Shown piece by piece: positions 1 to 13,000 of a stretch of 64,000 bases of DNA. The notes under the pieces were generated by a model. It worked only from the letters and a program-made list of their open reading frames with translations. It was not told where the DNA came from and searched no databases. The translations under genes and the position numbers were made by a program. Each line of letters begins with the position of its first letter. Position 1 is the first letter of the stretch. Origin of the DNA: Aldrovandia affinis (lineage: Eukaryota > Chordata > Actinopteri > Notacanthiformes > Halosauridae); the NCBI GenBank assembly GCA_029706075.1, contig JAINUG010000054.1:3899074-3963073 (forward strand). Reading direction: 5' to 3'.

Positions 1-24
1 ACGCACACACACGCACACACATAG
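1..24. repeat. (CA)n microsatellite at window edge
   Basis: ACGCACACAC-type repeat beginning at the first base; it probably continues outside the window. Confidence 0.7.
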
Positions 25-1522
25 ACCTGCTCGAGTGCAGAAACCCGACGCCAATACTGCTGAACAATGCATCATCCCTGCCACTCTAATCCCATGGCCT
101 CACCACAGAAGGCAGGGCTTCAGAGTTCAGGGCGGGGCCAGTGCCACAGCGCAACACAACCAAACTTGCTGCTTCTGAGAGTGAGATCACCAGCAGCACT
201 CAACCAATCACAGCCCACCTCACAGGACAAAGGGTGTGGGGGGGGGGGGAGTTATTTTTGTTCTGCTCATCACACAAACAGAAGCGTGCAGTTGCGGAGA
301 TAGCTTTAGCCTCCTGGACAGTAAAATCCACTAACAAACAGCCCAGTTTTACAGATGCTTGAATGTCACTTCACAATGTCGTGAAGAGTGGGGTTGGTGG
401 TGGTGGTGGTGGTGGTGGTGGTGGTGGTGGTGGTGGAGGTCAGGTAGGGGGCCAATAGGAACATTTGTACATCAGCAGACAAGGTACAGGGACAAGTAAT
501 TGCCAGGACATGTTGACCGGCCTGGTGACTCACAGTGGTCAAGTGTAGGAGGAACTGCTTGGCATGAATTAGGCCTGGCTGGTCTACAATGCATGGCAAT
601 TCCTGGTCGGGAGAACCCTGCCACTCTTCGGTCAATATAAAACACCGACAATGAGATGGGGAGATCTATTCTACTCAAAATTACTTGCACCAGCCACATC
701 ATGCAATAACAGGAGGAGCACAATGAACGTTTCAGTATGTTTAGTAACCAGACACTGGAACGGGGCATGGAAACCATTTGGGGTGTCATCGAGTGGGTGA
801 TGGTCACAGTAGTAGGAATTAAAACACACAGACCAAACACACACCACACCACACACACACTCACAGTGGAGAGACATCACCAAGGATGCCCTGTCCGCTG
901 TAAGAACAGTGCTCATGCAGTAGACTACCAGGGGCCCTCAGAATGTGGGGCCTCTCGTCCAGGACAGCATCGATTTCCCTACCCTGCCTTTACCTGGATC
1001 CTGGGACTCGTGGAGCGGTTTACGGAATTAAACCATTCAAAGCAACCAGTGTGGTCAGGGAGAAATTTGTGGTGCCTGTCGCCTCTTGCAGATGTGAGTC
1101 GACCCTTCCAGCTTCAAACCCTCGGCAAGTGTGGATCTTCCCTACCTACACCCCGCTCGGTCGGTGGAAGCATCTCGGTGCCGTGTGTCTGGGACGAAAG
1201 TAGTCCCTGCTACACATTTCATTTAGTGACTGTGAGTTTGGGGTTTTTTCCCTTTGCGTTCGCGGGTTCTACGTTTTGTGCTATGAATCTACTCGTTTTG
1301 TACTCGTTTTATCAATCAGCTACCGGGTTTCACGATGAGATCACAAGCGTTACCTGCCGCCCCTTTGAGCAGCTACATTAAACTAAAACAGCCCTGATTG
1401 AGAGCATCTGAAAGTGGAAATGTCTTGGGCCCACATTAGCTGTACTCTAAGTTGTGCCTGACTGGGGAAAGGAGGCGACTAATTGAAAGGAAGCACGGGC
1501 AAGCTTGGTAAGTGACTTCCGA
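25..1522. other. No gene recognised; tau intron or flank
   Basis: The stretch holds a (GGT)n tract at 395-437. A 214-codon plus-strand reading frame (737-1381) contains no recognisable domain and a CA-repeat-encoded HTTHT section. I looked on the minus strand for the missing tau R3, R4 and C-terminal exons and did not see them. Confidence 0.5.
395..437. repeat. (GGT)n trinucleotide repeat
   Basis: About 14 GGT units with slight degeneracy at the start; on the minus strand it translates as a meaningless threonine run. Confidence 0.9.
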
Positions 1523-1945
1523 CTGTTAAGTGTGGTCTAAGGGAGAGCCACTGTTAAGTGTGGTCTACGGCAGAGCCACCATTAAGTGTGGTCTACAGCA
1601 CAGCCACTGGTCTAAGGCAGAGCCACTGTTAAGTGTGGTCTACGGCAGAGCCACCATTAAGTGTGGTCTATGGCAGAGCCACCTTTAAGTGTGGTCTACG
1701 GCAGAGCCACTGTTCAGTGTGGTATACGGCAGAGCCACTGTTCAGCCACCTTTAGTGTGGTATACGGCAGAGCCACTGTTAAGTGTGGTCTACGGCAGAG
1801 CCATTGTTCAGTGTGGTATACGGCAGAGCCACCATTCAGTGTGGTATAAGGCAGAGCCACTGTTCAGTGTGGTATACGGCAGAGCCACTGTTCAGTGTGA
1901 TATACGGCAGAGCCACTCTTCAGTGTGGTACACGGCAGAGTCATT
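1523..1945. repeat. 28-bp minisatellite, about 15 units
   Basis: The unit resembles TTAAGTGTGGTCTACGGCAG followed by AGCCACTG. The left half carries TTAAGTGTGGTCTA and the right half TTCAGTGTGGTATA, so two sub-variants lie in blocks. Some units are shortened (near 1606 and 1742). It contains no stop in two plus frames, which creates spurious reading frames. Confidence 0.92.
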
Positions 1946-3908
1946 AGAGCAATACCAGGCCATTCAATAAGCTCAGAGTCCGATGGGGCTTCTCTTCTGT
2001 CATCTCACGGCAAATGAGAGCGCAACGCGTCGAGAAGCTGAAAGGGAGGACGCGCTTGATTTTATTCATCTGACTGCATGTAACCATTTAATCTGCAATC
2101 GTGTGAAGGTTGGTTCCGAAATAGACAAAGGTCGTCTTTGAATGTTTTAAAACACCATACTGGGTTTAAAGATCGAACAGACAGCTGTGGCCAAAACTGC
2201 AAGGATAAAGAAGAACCGCTGGGTTTTTTTCATTGTTTTGACAGCACGATGTTACAGGACGAACGCTGAATTTGTGAGGCGCATCAACTGCTGGGTAATT
2301 TGTAATCCCAGATGGAAATTTGTTATCCGAAAAAAAAAAAAGGAAATGGGCAAAACACATTGCCTATTGTGCACAGTAAAATAAAAATACACAGTAACAT
2401 TTGTTTTTGTTTTAAATCGCGACATTGGTTTGATCCAGTTAATATCCTGTCTGTGCTCATTGAACAACGAAGAGAGCAGAGATAAGGGAATAATTTAAGA
2501 CATGAAATCCTTAGAGAGGTCTTCTTGTTTAAAAAACAAAACAAAGCATAGTGACTATTAAGGAATACTATGTCATTGTAAAATCACTACTATTCAACTA
2601 TGGAAACTCCTGACTCGTCATACTTCATGTTGGGTACTGTATTGGGTACAGCACTAACAATTTGAAAATGAAACACAAGGTAAGTGTTTGGTTGGACCGA
2701 GTTCATACTCCAAATGCTTGTGTGTCCAAATGCCTTTCCCCAGATCTGTTTGAGAACAATTCTAGGTGCCCTTTAAATGTAGCTGTTTTTGTAATACACG
2801 CCTAGCCTTTATCTGAGCATTTGAATTTCTAAATAAGTTTCAAAAAGTTTAAATGTAATGAATAATGTACAAGAGTGTGTAACAAGATTCGCAAGACTAT
2901 AATAATGTAGCAAGAGTGTGAGTATAAATGTACATAAATAATACAAAAGTAGGCTATTTGTATTAATCCACCAAACTGAATATTTAGTTTCTACATTTCC
3001 CATGTTGTTCATTAAAAGGTTTTGAATCATAAAAAATTAAGAATGATCAGTTTAGTAATGTACTTGAGCACCCAGTAAAAGTAATTAATGTGCTACCCTA
3101 CTAGGCCTTCAGATTGCAAGCACCCTTGTATCAGATAAGATAAGGACAAATTGTAAAAATTTAATGATTTTTTTCTTAAGGTGCTCCATCAACACAGAAT
3201 AGATTTTCTGCGTTAATTCAAAGAAGGCTTCACTAATGTTGTTCCCGTCTTTATTTACAAAGATGGGCATTTGTCCAGGCCAGGCGTGTTCGACTGTACC
3301 TGTGCAAGTGTACATGTGCCGGTTTATGTTATAAAATTGGTTTGTTGGGTCTGATTATTCAATTAGCCGTATACAGGTACTTACACAGCTAATTATAGGT
3401 ACCTGTATACCTTTCCACCAATTCACTGCAGTATTTCTAGATTATACTGCCAGATTGTTCATCATTTATAAAACATGGAAAAAAGTCTGAACAAATTAAG
3501 TAATTAAGAGCAGAGGCTGCAGTAAAAATCATGCACATCTATACCTACCACCCACACTGAATTCAGTTTTATGTCCCCTGATCTAGGCAAAAATCCTTGT
3601 GAAACAAACATCTGGGAAAGAACACACCACCATGGATGGTTTTCATTTCACCAGGCAAATATAAGAATATTTTTATTAATGATATTTTGATATTTTTACT
3701 AATGACATTCTTACTAATGACATTTGTTGACGCGCAAAAAAAACCACCCCGATTCCACTCTGGGATTTTATACCGAAACCGATTCAACTGGTACGGAGCG
3801 TGAAAAAGGACTCCGCGATCCTTAAGGTTTTGGCCAGGGCTGGGTCCAATCGCGACCGCATGGAGACCCGCCACTCGTGCGATGAGTTCCTTCCCCCGAG
3901 CTACTCAC
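1946..3908. other. Non-coding, AT-rich tau intron
   Basis: No exon-like minus-strand segment with a tau repeat was found. The only structure is an inverted repeat GTATACAGGTAC / GTACCTGTATAC at 3369-3380 and 3399-3410, set in sequence resembling the dispersed repeat at 35.9 and 62.4 kb. Confidence 0.5.
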
Positions 3909-4001
3909 ATTACCACCTCCAGGGGTGTGCTTGATATTGCCTTTGGAGCCGCACTTAGACTGAACGCTAGACAAGTCGATCTTCTTAATAGGAATTTGCA
4001 C
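3909..4001 (-). CDS. mapt: tau second R2-type repeat exon
   Basis: A second 93-nt, phase 0 exon starts 562 nt downstream of the end of the previous repeat exon, with acceptor CCTTTCAG and donor GTGAGTAGC. It reads [20 protein letters not shown] and ends HTPGGGN. It is closer to R2 than to human R3 (VTSKCGSLGNIHHKPGGG), so it looks like a duplicated exon 10 rather than exon 11. The starting hexapeptide is VQIPIK, with a proline inside. Confidence 0.93.
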
Positions 4002-7000
4002 CTGAAAGGAGGCAAGAGGAGAAACGAGACGGTTATCCTTCAAGGCGCCCAGGGCTGCAGTGAGGACCATGCTGAAGGTGGGGACTGCACGCTGACTGGC
4101 ATTGAGTTCACTGTCATTACAGGGGCACAAAATGTGGGCCAATGCTGCTACCCGGGCCAGACGGTAAATCAGCTTTACTCGGCAGTTAAAGCTATCGTTC
4201 CACTTTGTTTTTGGATGCCAGCTTGTGGTATCATTGTGGATCGTTGGAAAAAAGTTCTCTTTAAAAGTTTAAAAACTAACATGAATGGAAATGCAATGCA
4301 ATTTCTCTGAAAGAAAGGGGGTATTTCAGGCATGTGCTGTGGTTTAGCAGGAGGGTAAAGGGAGTCCCGCCCCTTTCCGTCAGGACTCGAAACGCCCATA
4401 GCAGTCAGGCGATGCTAGTCGCTAATGGCTAATGCACGGGTGGGGTAAGGGAATGCCTTCGGGCTCTGAGAGCTCAGGCCTGGGCCTACATGGACGGGCG
4501 ACTGCAGGAAGAGTCACAACCACAACGCACGGAGCCACTCCTCCTCCCCCCTGAGTTACTCACATTGCCGCCCCCCGGGGTATGCTTGAGATTAGATTTG
4601 GAGCCACACTTAGACTGAATAGTACTGAGGTCCATCTTCTTATCGAGTATTTGCACCTGAAAGAGGAAAAGGCAGGAGGTGACAGCGTTATTCTCCCGGC
4701 AGTCCAGGGCAGCCACGCTGCAGTGAGGACCATGCTTTTCCAGGCACTGGAGCGTACAAGGCATCATGGTTTTTCCCTCCACGGGAAAAAAAATAACCCG
4801 ATCGGTCGTTCACATTCGCCATTTAACCAGTAAACCGTGGCAAGGTTTCACGAACCCTATAATGGGCGGAGCTACAGTCGGTGAATTGTCTGAACCAGTC
4901 GCAAGGCTTGTCCCTCTGCAGTGAAACGCTGTGATCGGTTCAAATCGGTGCGTCACTCATCATGTGTGTTCGTCACACACATTTTAAGGAACAAAAGCTT
5001 CACCCACCCATCCCCAGCATACAAGCCTACAGGGCATTTGAAATAGATTTTTTCTTTTCTCCGCTTTCAAATACCTGAAAAGAAACGTTTTGTTTGGGGG
5101 TGGTGTTTAAGAGGAGCCATCGAGCCTGCATCGCTGATGACTCCACCTGCTCCAGGCTTGTATTCGCTCACGGAGCGACACTACATTATCATGCCTTTAA
5201 AATCAAGTCCTTCAGTGGGACATAATATTAAGTGTCACCCAACCAATAACACAGCAAGACCCGTGGAGAAATACTTTAATTACACTCTGCCGTGGAGGTA
5301 CCCAACATCTAATCGAAATTTGTACATGTGGGTCTTTAGGGGTTATCCCTCCTGTTTCAGCAGAAATGAGACTCATACATGTGGACTGCATCGCTTTTCA
5401 TTGGTGGGGCCAAGAGCAATGCTTAGTAGCGTTAGATGAACCTTCTAGTTTGCATTATATCACTATCACGGTGATACGTGATGGCAAATTTAAACCTTAA
5501 CAGCAGTATGGGGCAATGCTAACGGACAGGGATTTTGAGCCTTGCCATTGCATTGAGCCTACACTGCTGCCCACGAGAGACCACGACTGAGGGACACAGT
5601 CAAGGTGGTCAGTGAACCAGACCGGTTCAGCGAGAGAGGAGGAGGAGACCAGTGATGTCGATGTAGGACCACGCGGTCAGACGGCGGTCGGGTTGTCTTA
5701 CCCGGCCTCCTCCGGGCTGGTGCTTGATGTTTTCGGTGGAGCCGATCTTGGACCGGACGTTCTTCAGGTCGGGCATGGGGACCAAGGGCGCGGGCGAGCG
5801 GTTCTTCAGGGAGCCCGGAGATTTGGGCGGGGTACGGACCACCGCCACCTTCTTCACCTCCTTGGTCATGGGCTGCCCCAGGGCGTTGGCGCGGCTGGCC
5901 GGGGACTTGGGCGTGCTGGGGCTGCTGTACCCACTGCGCTCCGGCGTCTTGGGCAAATCTGCTCCAACGCGACGGGCACAGAGCGCCATGAGTTGACAGG
6001 GACAACGGGGACACTGAACCGAACCAGACTCGGGGTGCTTGTTAAAGGTTTTTTACTGACACTTATCCAAAGAGAAGGGTAATATAATAATTCTAAAAAT
6101 AATAATAATTGTTATATATCTTTATATAATGCAATTTGAAGAGCTGATCTCAAAGCAAAGCACACAAGACCTCTCAAAGCACACATTTAAAAACAAGACA
6201 AAAACACTAAAAGGTGAGTTCTCAGTAGTTCTAAAGCTTTTGAACTTTCAATGGCTTCTTCCAGGCCTAATAAAGGTTAAATAAAAATGGATTTATCTAC
6301 CAATGCAAAGCAACAAGTGCAGCACACTGACACAGAGCTACTTGGATTTGGGACAGTTCGCCCCCTCTGTCGATTAAAAAAGACACTGTTTACCTTTGTC
6401 AGATTTTCCAACTCCTGGCTTCCTCTGCTCCATCCTTGATGCAGCTGGACAGCAGAAAAAATACATAAATATAAATAAAAACAGAAACGGGTCAGACACT
6501 TGCCGAAGGTGACAACACAAGCTGGCACTTCCTTATCAACAGCCCTAGTAACGAGAATTTCCAGGACAAATCTCCATACCGGAAGCCTTTCCTTACCGAT
6601 GCAGACTTTCCTTCATAAAATAGAAAATAATAACAATTAAAAAGTTGAAAAAATGCTAGGCGATTGTTACTAGAATTGTTTGCCAATGAGAAACCCCTTT
6701 TATTAAGGAATCGGGTGATTAACGTAAAAAGTACAAAATGTACCTACAACTGCAGGACCTACCATTCGCTATAAAACGTTGCACCCTGATGGGATTCATA
6801 GTAACAACCCCCAAGCATTTTTTAAAGTATTTAATGATTACTTTCTTCAACCTGATGAAGGAAAGTTCACTTCCCATTGAAAAGTGAATGGCTTCAGAAC
6901 AGAGATCTGTCCAGGACATTGCTCGACGCCAGTTTCTGCTTCCCCGGCACATACTAATCTTGTGTAGCAATGCATTTCGTGCAGAGCGGGAACATGCCTG

Positions 7001-10000
7001 GAGCTCCAGGAGGGGGTACCCTTGCAGTGATTCTAGCCTGCGGTTTAGCGCCCCCTGGTGCCTTGGAGTTGTTAGTCTTTCCATCCCCGGCCTGAAAATG
7101 GAAAAACAGTGTCACTGCTAGTCTAACAGCCCCACCCAAGTATCACAAGACATCTGACTCTTTTTTGGTTTGGTTTCAGTCACAAGCATTCCAGTGCAAT
7201 AGCATGCTTAAGCAGCCAAAAACATGTGGAGTATTTTGAGAAATTAATTAAGGAGCCACCAAAAGGTTGTTTTTATTTCAGCTCAGCTCAAGGCAATAGA
7301 TTTGTATACAAGCTGTTTTTCCAGATTTACTGTAGAAAGATACTTTCTAACTAAAGAAACTGAAGAAAAATGTTTAAATATTCAGTTTCAAGACATTCAG
7401 ACATTCACATACTTTTGAGGTGGTACATCTCTGAATTAGAAATTATTTTATGAAGCTATATTTACAAGCAGTTTAGTAACAGTTTTTTTGCGTGGTTCCC
7501 TACTGTCAACCTTTTTCCAAGAGGTTCACAGACATCACCACTTTATTTGCACTACCACTTCAGCTAGCTACACTATATGGCCAAAAGTCAGTGGACACCT
7601 GACCATCACACCTATATGAGCTTGTTGGACATCCCATTCTAAAACCATGGGCATTAATATGGAGTTGGACCCCCCTTTGACAGCTGCCACTCTTCTGGGA
7701 AGGCTTTCCACAAGATTTTGGAGTGTGTCTGTGGGAATTTGTGCCCATTCAGCCAAAAGAGCATCTGTGAGGTCAGGCACTGATGTTGGACGAGAAGGCC
7801 TGGCTCGCAATCGGCATTCTAATTCCTCCCAAAGGTGTTCAATGGGGTTGAGGTCAGGGGCTCTGTGCAGGCCAATCGAGTTCCTCCACACCAAACTCGT
7901 CTAACCATGTCTTTATGGATCTCGCTTTGTGCACAGGGGCACAGTCATGCTGGAACAGCAAAGGGCCTTCCCCAAACTTGGAAGGCCCAATTGGCTAAGA
8001 TGTCTTTGTATCCTGTAGCATTAAGAATACCCTTCACTGGAACTAAGGGGCCTATCCCAAACCCTGAGAAACAGCCCCAGACAATTATCCCTCCTCCACC
8101 AAACTTTACAGTAGGTGGTGCTTCCAGAGGCAGTTTTGTACTCTGTAGTGAGTGATGCAGCAGATGATAGGCGATTTTTACGCACTATGCGCTTCAGCAC
8201 TCGTCGGCCCCGCTCTGTGAGCTTGCGTGGTCTACCACTTCGTGGCCGAGCTGTTGTTGCTCCTAGGCGCTTCCACTTCACAATAATAGCACTTACAGTT
8301 AACTGGGGCACATCTAGTAGGGCAGAAATTTCAAAGATTCTAAATGTTTGTCTGTGGAGATTGCATGGCCATGTGCTGGATTTTATGCACCTGTTGGCAA
8401 TGGGTATGGCTGAAACACCTGAACCTAATAATTAGTAGGGGTGTCCGCTGACTTTTGGCCATATAGTGTACCTTGCCTAAATGCTAAAGAACTAGGCTAA
8501 TGTATTGTGGGCTAGCAACAAGCTAATACTATAATTATTCCCCATGTAATTACTAAACTTAATTAGCCAATCCACTGTACCAGAAGCAAGCAGTACCCAC
8601 CAATTAATTAAGATAAACTTGCTTCCACAGCACTCACCTTCACCCCATGAAACAATCAACAACTAAAAACACTAGAGCTCTGTTTGAGTGACTAAATCTG
8701 GCCTTTTTCCACTGCTGTGACATTACAGTGCATATTTTATTTATAACAGACAGAAAACATTGAGGGGGGGGGGGATTTAATCCTCTTTCAACATTGGAGG
8801 GGACAGGACCCCCAAAAATCCCCCCCAAACAACCTACACCTATGATAAAGATATTAATAGAATATTTGACCTATGCCAAATCACAAAGCCTCACACTGGA
8901 AGTCTCTGTACTTGTGTCTCTGTACAAATCTGGAGAAGAGGATTGTAGTGTGTGTGTGGAGAGGGGGGGCACAAAGGATTAGTGTGTTAGAGAATGCAAA
9001 GGACAGCAACACATTCGCTGACAGGGTAGAACTTTCCGGAGCCGGGGGGAGGTCAGGCCCGTGTCACTCTGTACTCACCCCCGGCCTGGGCTCTCTGGCA
9101 CCCCCACTGCAGGGAGTGGGTATTGCAGAAGGCCTGCCAGCAGAGGACCCGGGTGTGGTGGAGGCCAAGGTTTGTTTGGCAGAGGCGGTTGTGACAGAGG
9201 AGGGTCGTTGGGGGGTGGAGGTGGGTCTAGCTTTGGCAGGTGTAGTTGCTTTAGGTGTCTTTTTTGTGTCAATGGGAACAAAATAAAAAAAATAAATGAA
9301 ACAGAAAAGCACCACGGAACTTAAAGCAAACCATTATTAATATCAATAATGACAGTATAGCTCAAGTAAAGGTCATGCATCACTTGCAGTGATCGGTACC
9401 AAATGCTTAAATTATTATAGGTTATAGGGTGATTTATTATGGATTAATATTTTGAGTTACCAAACAATGCAAAGAAACAAAAAAACTTAGTGAATAAGAA
9501 AACACTGCAAAGTAGCCAAACATAAGTTAAACTCAATGTAAATCAAACATAAAAAGAGGTTGCCATTAGAACTGCCCAGCCTAAAGTTTAAGGGTACAGG
9601 GGTTATAAACAGGATATGGGGCACAAGAAGGTGGGGACTATAACATGGATTACAGTATTTTTTATAAAGACATAAAGACCCTAAACATGTAGCCTCTGTA
9701 GTTAAACAATAAACAGTACTTCCGTGGGGTGCTTTTGATTGATGTAGCATTGATGTTCTCCAAATGGAGCCCTTGATAGAGTGCATATAATGGAATAAAT
9801 AATGATAATGTAAAAAAAAAAAAAAAAAGGGGATTGACTGGAATGGTGTTCCACTTAGATTTATGACTGTTGACTCTCAAAGCACAGAACTAACTCTGCC
9901 GACACCACGAGAGGCCTACCGCCAAGCTGAATTAGAATAGCAGAAATGGACTGGGGCTACCTGTGTTGGTGCTGAAGTTCCTTTCCTTTAGTTCCTTTCA

Positions 10001-13000
10001 CCTCTAAGGCGTATAGCACAGATTCTATAGACTAACCAGATGGTCAATTCCGGTGCTATGTTGACGTCCATGAATATTCATGCCAGAACTTCCGTTGCCA
10101 CAGTATTGACCTTGGTCATGTCCCTTCATGAATATGCACAAGATGCATCAAATTGGAATGTTTCAACTTCAACCTGTAGGGTGGACAGAACTTCCAATGT
10201 TAAGAATCCGGAGCTGAGTATCTAGGGTGTCTATAGAGTCTGTGCTTATAGCCCTTAGTGTAAATCTGGCTCATGGGGCCAATAGACCTGGCTTGTAATG
10301 TAACACAGGGTAACATTAGCAACTTCACACTAGTGAGTGTCCACTGGTTCGCAGGTGCTGTCACCTACCTTAGCATTCTTGTCGGCAGCTGCTTTCTCTG
10401 GCTTCTCTGGTCCGGCACTCGGTTTGGCTGCAAATGGGAGGCACAAAGGCAGAGATTAGGCTATGCTATTCTTTTTGTACATTCCCCTCCTCACTTTTGA
10501 AATAATGCACACAAATTGATATTATTCATGTTCAGATAGTTATTATTATTCAGAAATGTCATATATAAATTGCTGGTAGCAATGCAGTCTTTTTATGAGC
10601 CAAAATATTTCAATGTTTACATTTTAAAGGAAAAACTATATTTAGGTACATACAAATAAAATGACTTGAAAACAAATCTCAATTTTTATTTTGTATCCCA
10701 TTGCATCTATAATGTATGGATGTCACTTTATAAGGAGGAGAAGAGGAGACTCAAAACTACAGGCTTTTGTTTTACTGTGTGGAAATTAATCATCTCTGTA
10801 CTGTAGACTACTGTATCTTGCTTTGATACAAATGTGTTTACATTTCTTATTCTTTTGTAATTTATGATAATGACGATTAAAGTGATGCGATTTATTTCAA
10901 ATCTGACAAGGCATAAACTGACCGTTGTAAATCGTGGCATCGCGAGGTAGCTGTTTGCAAAAGCCCTGCGTTTGAATTATTTTGTTGATTAATGACATGA
11001 TCAGAGGCCTAGCAACCTGTTCCAGTGAACAGTCTGCAGCAAAGAAGGATGAGTGTGTTCCGCGTATACGGCAGTATGCAAACGGGTCGGCAGCAAAAAT
11101 GGGAGTGATTTTCTGCCAGCAGGAAATCGGGCTTTGGTTCCGCTCCTTAATTGACTGTGGGGAAATGGCACTGTAATGACCCGCCGTGCACGGTCATTTC
11201 CCTCAACACATAGAGTGACGTGGCTCTATTGCGGGAGAAAACATCATCCTGTCATCCATTAACAGTCTGAATAATTCATAAATTCATCAGTCCTGTCACT
11301 TGATACATTGTAAAAAAGTGCAAACCAAACAGTGCGTCATAAAAAGGAAATCCGCATTTTTTATGGGTGACCTGAAAGTAAATCATTGCTGGACTGTCGA
11401 TGCTTAACACCAGAGGAATGTGACAGCGGCTCAGTACGGAATGGATTCAATAACAGTGGTATTCAATGGTAATATTCAATATTATCGACATGGAATGCCA
11501 TCTATTAGATCTATTACAGCTTTAAAAGCACTTTCTAACCACCATAATCTTACTGAGACAACTATACAATGTGCTGTAAAAAAAAATCCCTTGAATGAAA
11601 ATGGCAAAACTTCTACACACATGACTGTTTATGATAATGGTCACAGTGGTAACAAATGGTAACAATTTGATTAATTTCCAAAGTAAGTGATACATTTAGT
11701 TGTATTATTGCTGATCATAATGTCATGCCTGAGTAGCTGATGTTCCCTTAACTTTAGAAAATAAATTGTTTTTATTCCAAATAAAAACAGTTTAGTATTA
11801 CTCTTGTAACAACATGTAGACAAAGGCATGGTTTCAATCAACACTGGTCCTTAACTTTAATATACAAATCAATGCAAGTGTCCATTTTGTCATACGGTTC
11901 AGCAAGCTAGTTTTGGTGATTGCTGGAAAAAGTTACATTTAATTGTGATTCAATCAACATTTGTCCTAATCGTTGACTCACAATTATTAAGCGAGTAGGT
12001 TTTTTTCTTCTGACAAACAGTTTAGCGTGTTCTGCCATCACTAGCATTAACACCCAAATTGTGTTCGTGAAGTTAAGAACAAAACCTTAAAGTTAAGAAC
12101 AAGTTAAATTAAAGGTAAGGACAAATGTTAACTGAATCTAGGCCAGAGTCCCCAAGCACTGACTATGGATCATTTTTCTGCTTATCGCCTGTTAACTAAT
12201 CATTTGAAGTTTGGACCAGGGATGGGTAAATTGCTTCACTCACAATAAACGCACACTGCAGAGGAAGGTGGGTACATGGAATCCTTGAGACAAAGATCTC
12301 AATCTGACTGCTGCTACTGACCCAGGCTATCAAGGCAAGTGTGTGATAGACCAGGTTCTGCAGCCAGTGTGTACGTGTATGTGTGTGTGTGTGTGTGTGT
12401 GCGCTAAGGTGGAAAGCGGTGACCCAGTAACTCGTGCTTCACACCTCACAATGGGTCAAAGACATGCACAGCGAACATGCAAACAGTGCTTGTGAGGACA
12501 CCGCCAGCAAAAACAATTTTGGCAAAGGTTTAGTCACAGACACAGAGGTTGGAGAGACAGACAGACGACAGACAGAGGCGAGAGGAGCACATGAGCAGCT
12601 AGAGGAACACAAAAAAGTAAAACGGTGGCTGCAAGCGCTTTCATTTTCCTGAAACCGAACGCGTTTATTGGCGCCGCGCGCTTTTTCACAAAAAAAGGCC
12701 GCCACGTAGCCTAGCGCTGCCGCTTTGCTAAAGGGAAGGGAGAAAAAAAGTATATATCTGCGATAGAAGAGAGAGAGAGAGACTGAGAGGGAACTGATGA
12801 ACAGAACGGAAAACAGACCTTTGCTCTGGGCACCTGGAACGTTTGGTTTTCGGCCCGGGGGTGCCCCCTTCGGGGGGTCTTTCTCAAATTTAGCGTCGAT
12901 CTTGGGGGGAGGAGCGGCCGCGGCCGTGGTGGGAGCTCTCTGGGCTTTCTTCCCCGCAGCCGTCGGTGCCTTGGTGGAACGGAGGCTTCCGGAGGGACCT

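Noticed and set aside
737..1381. 214-codon plus-strand frame
   Set aside because: No recognisable domain, CA-repeat-encoded segment, no supporting splice or neighbour evidence.
1661..1970. Repetitive protein frames SVVYGRAT / GIRQSH
   Set aside because: Product of a 28-bp minisatellite without stops; the frame rotates with each unit.
1..3908. Tau exons R3, R4 and C terminus
   Set aside because: Searched by eye for KCGS-, PGGG- and EIVYKSP-type codings on the minus strand; none seen, so they probably lie outside.
5612..6082. Plus-strand frame of 156 codons
   Set aside because: Antisense to tau exon 9, whose minus-strand protein is unmistakable.
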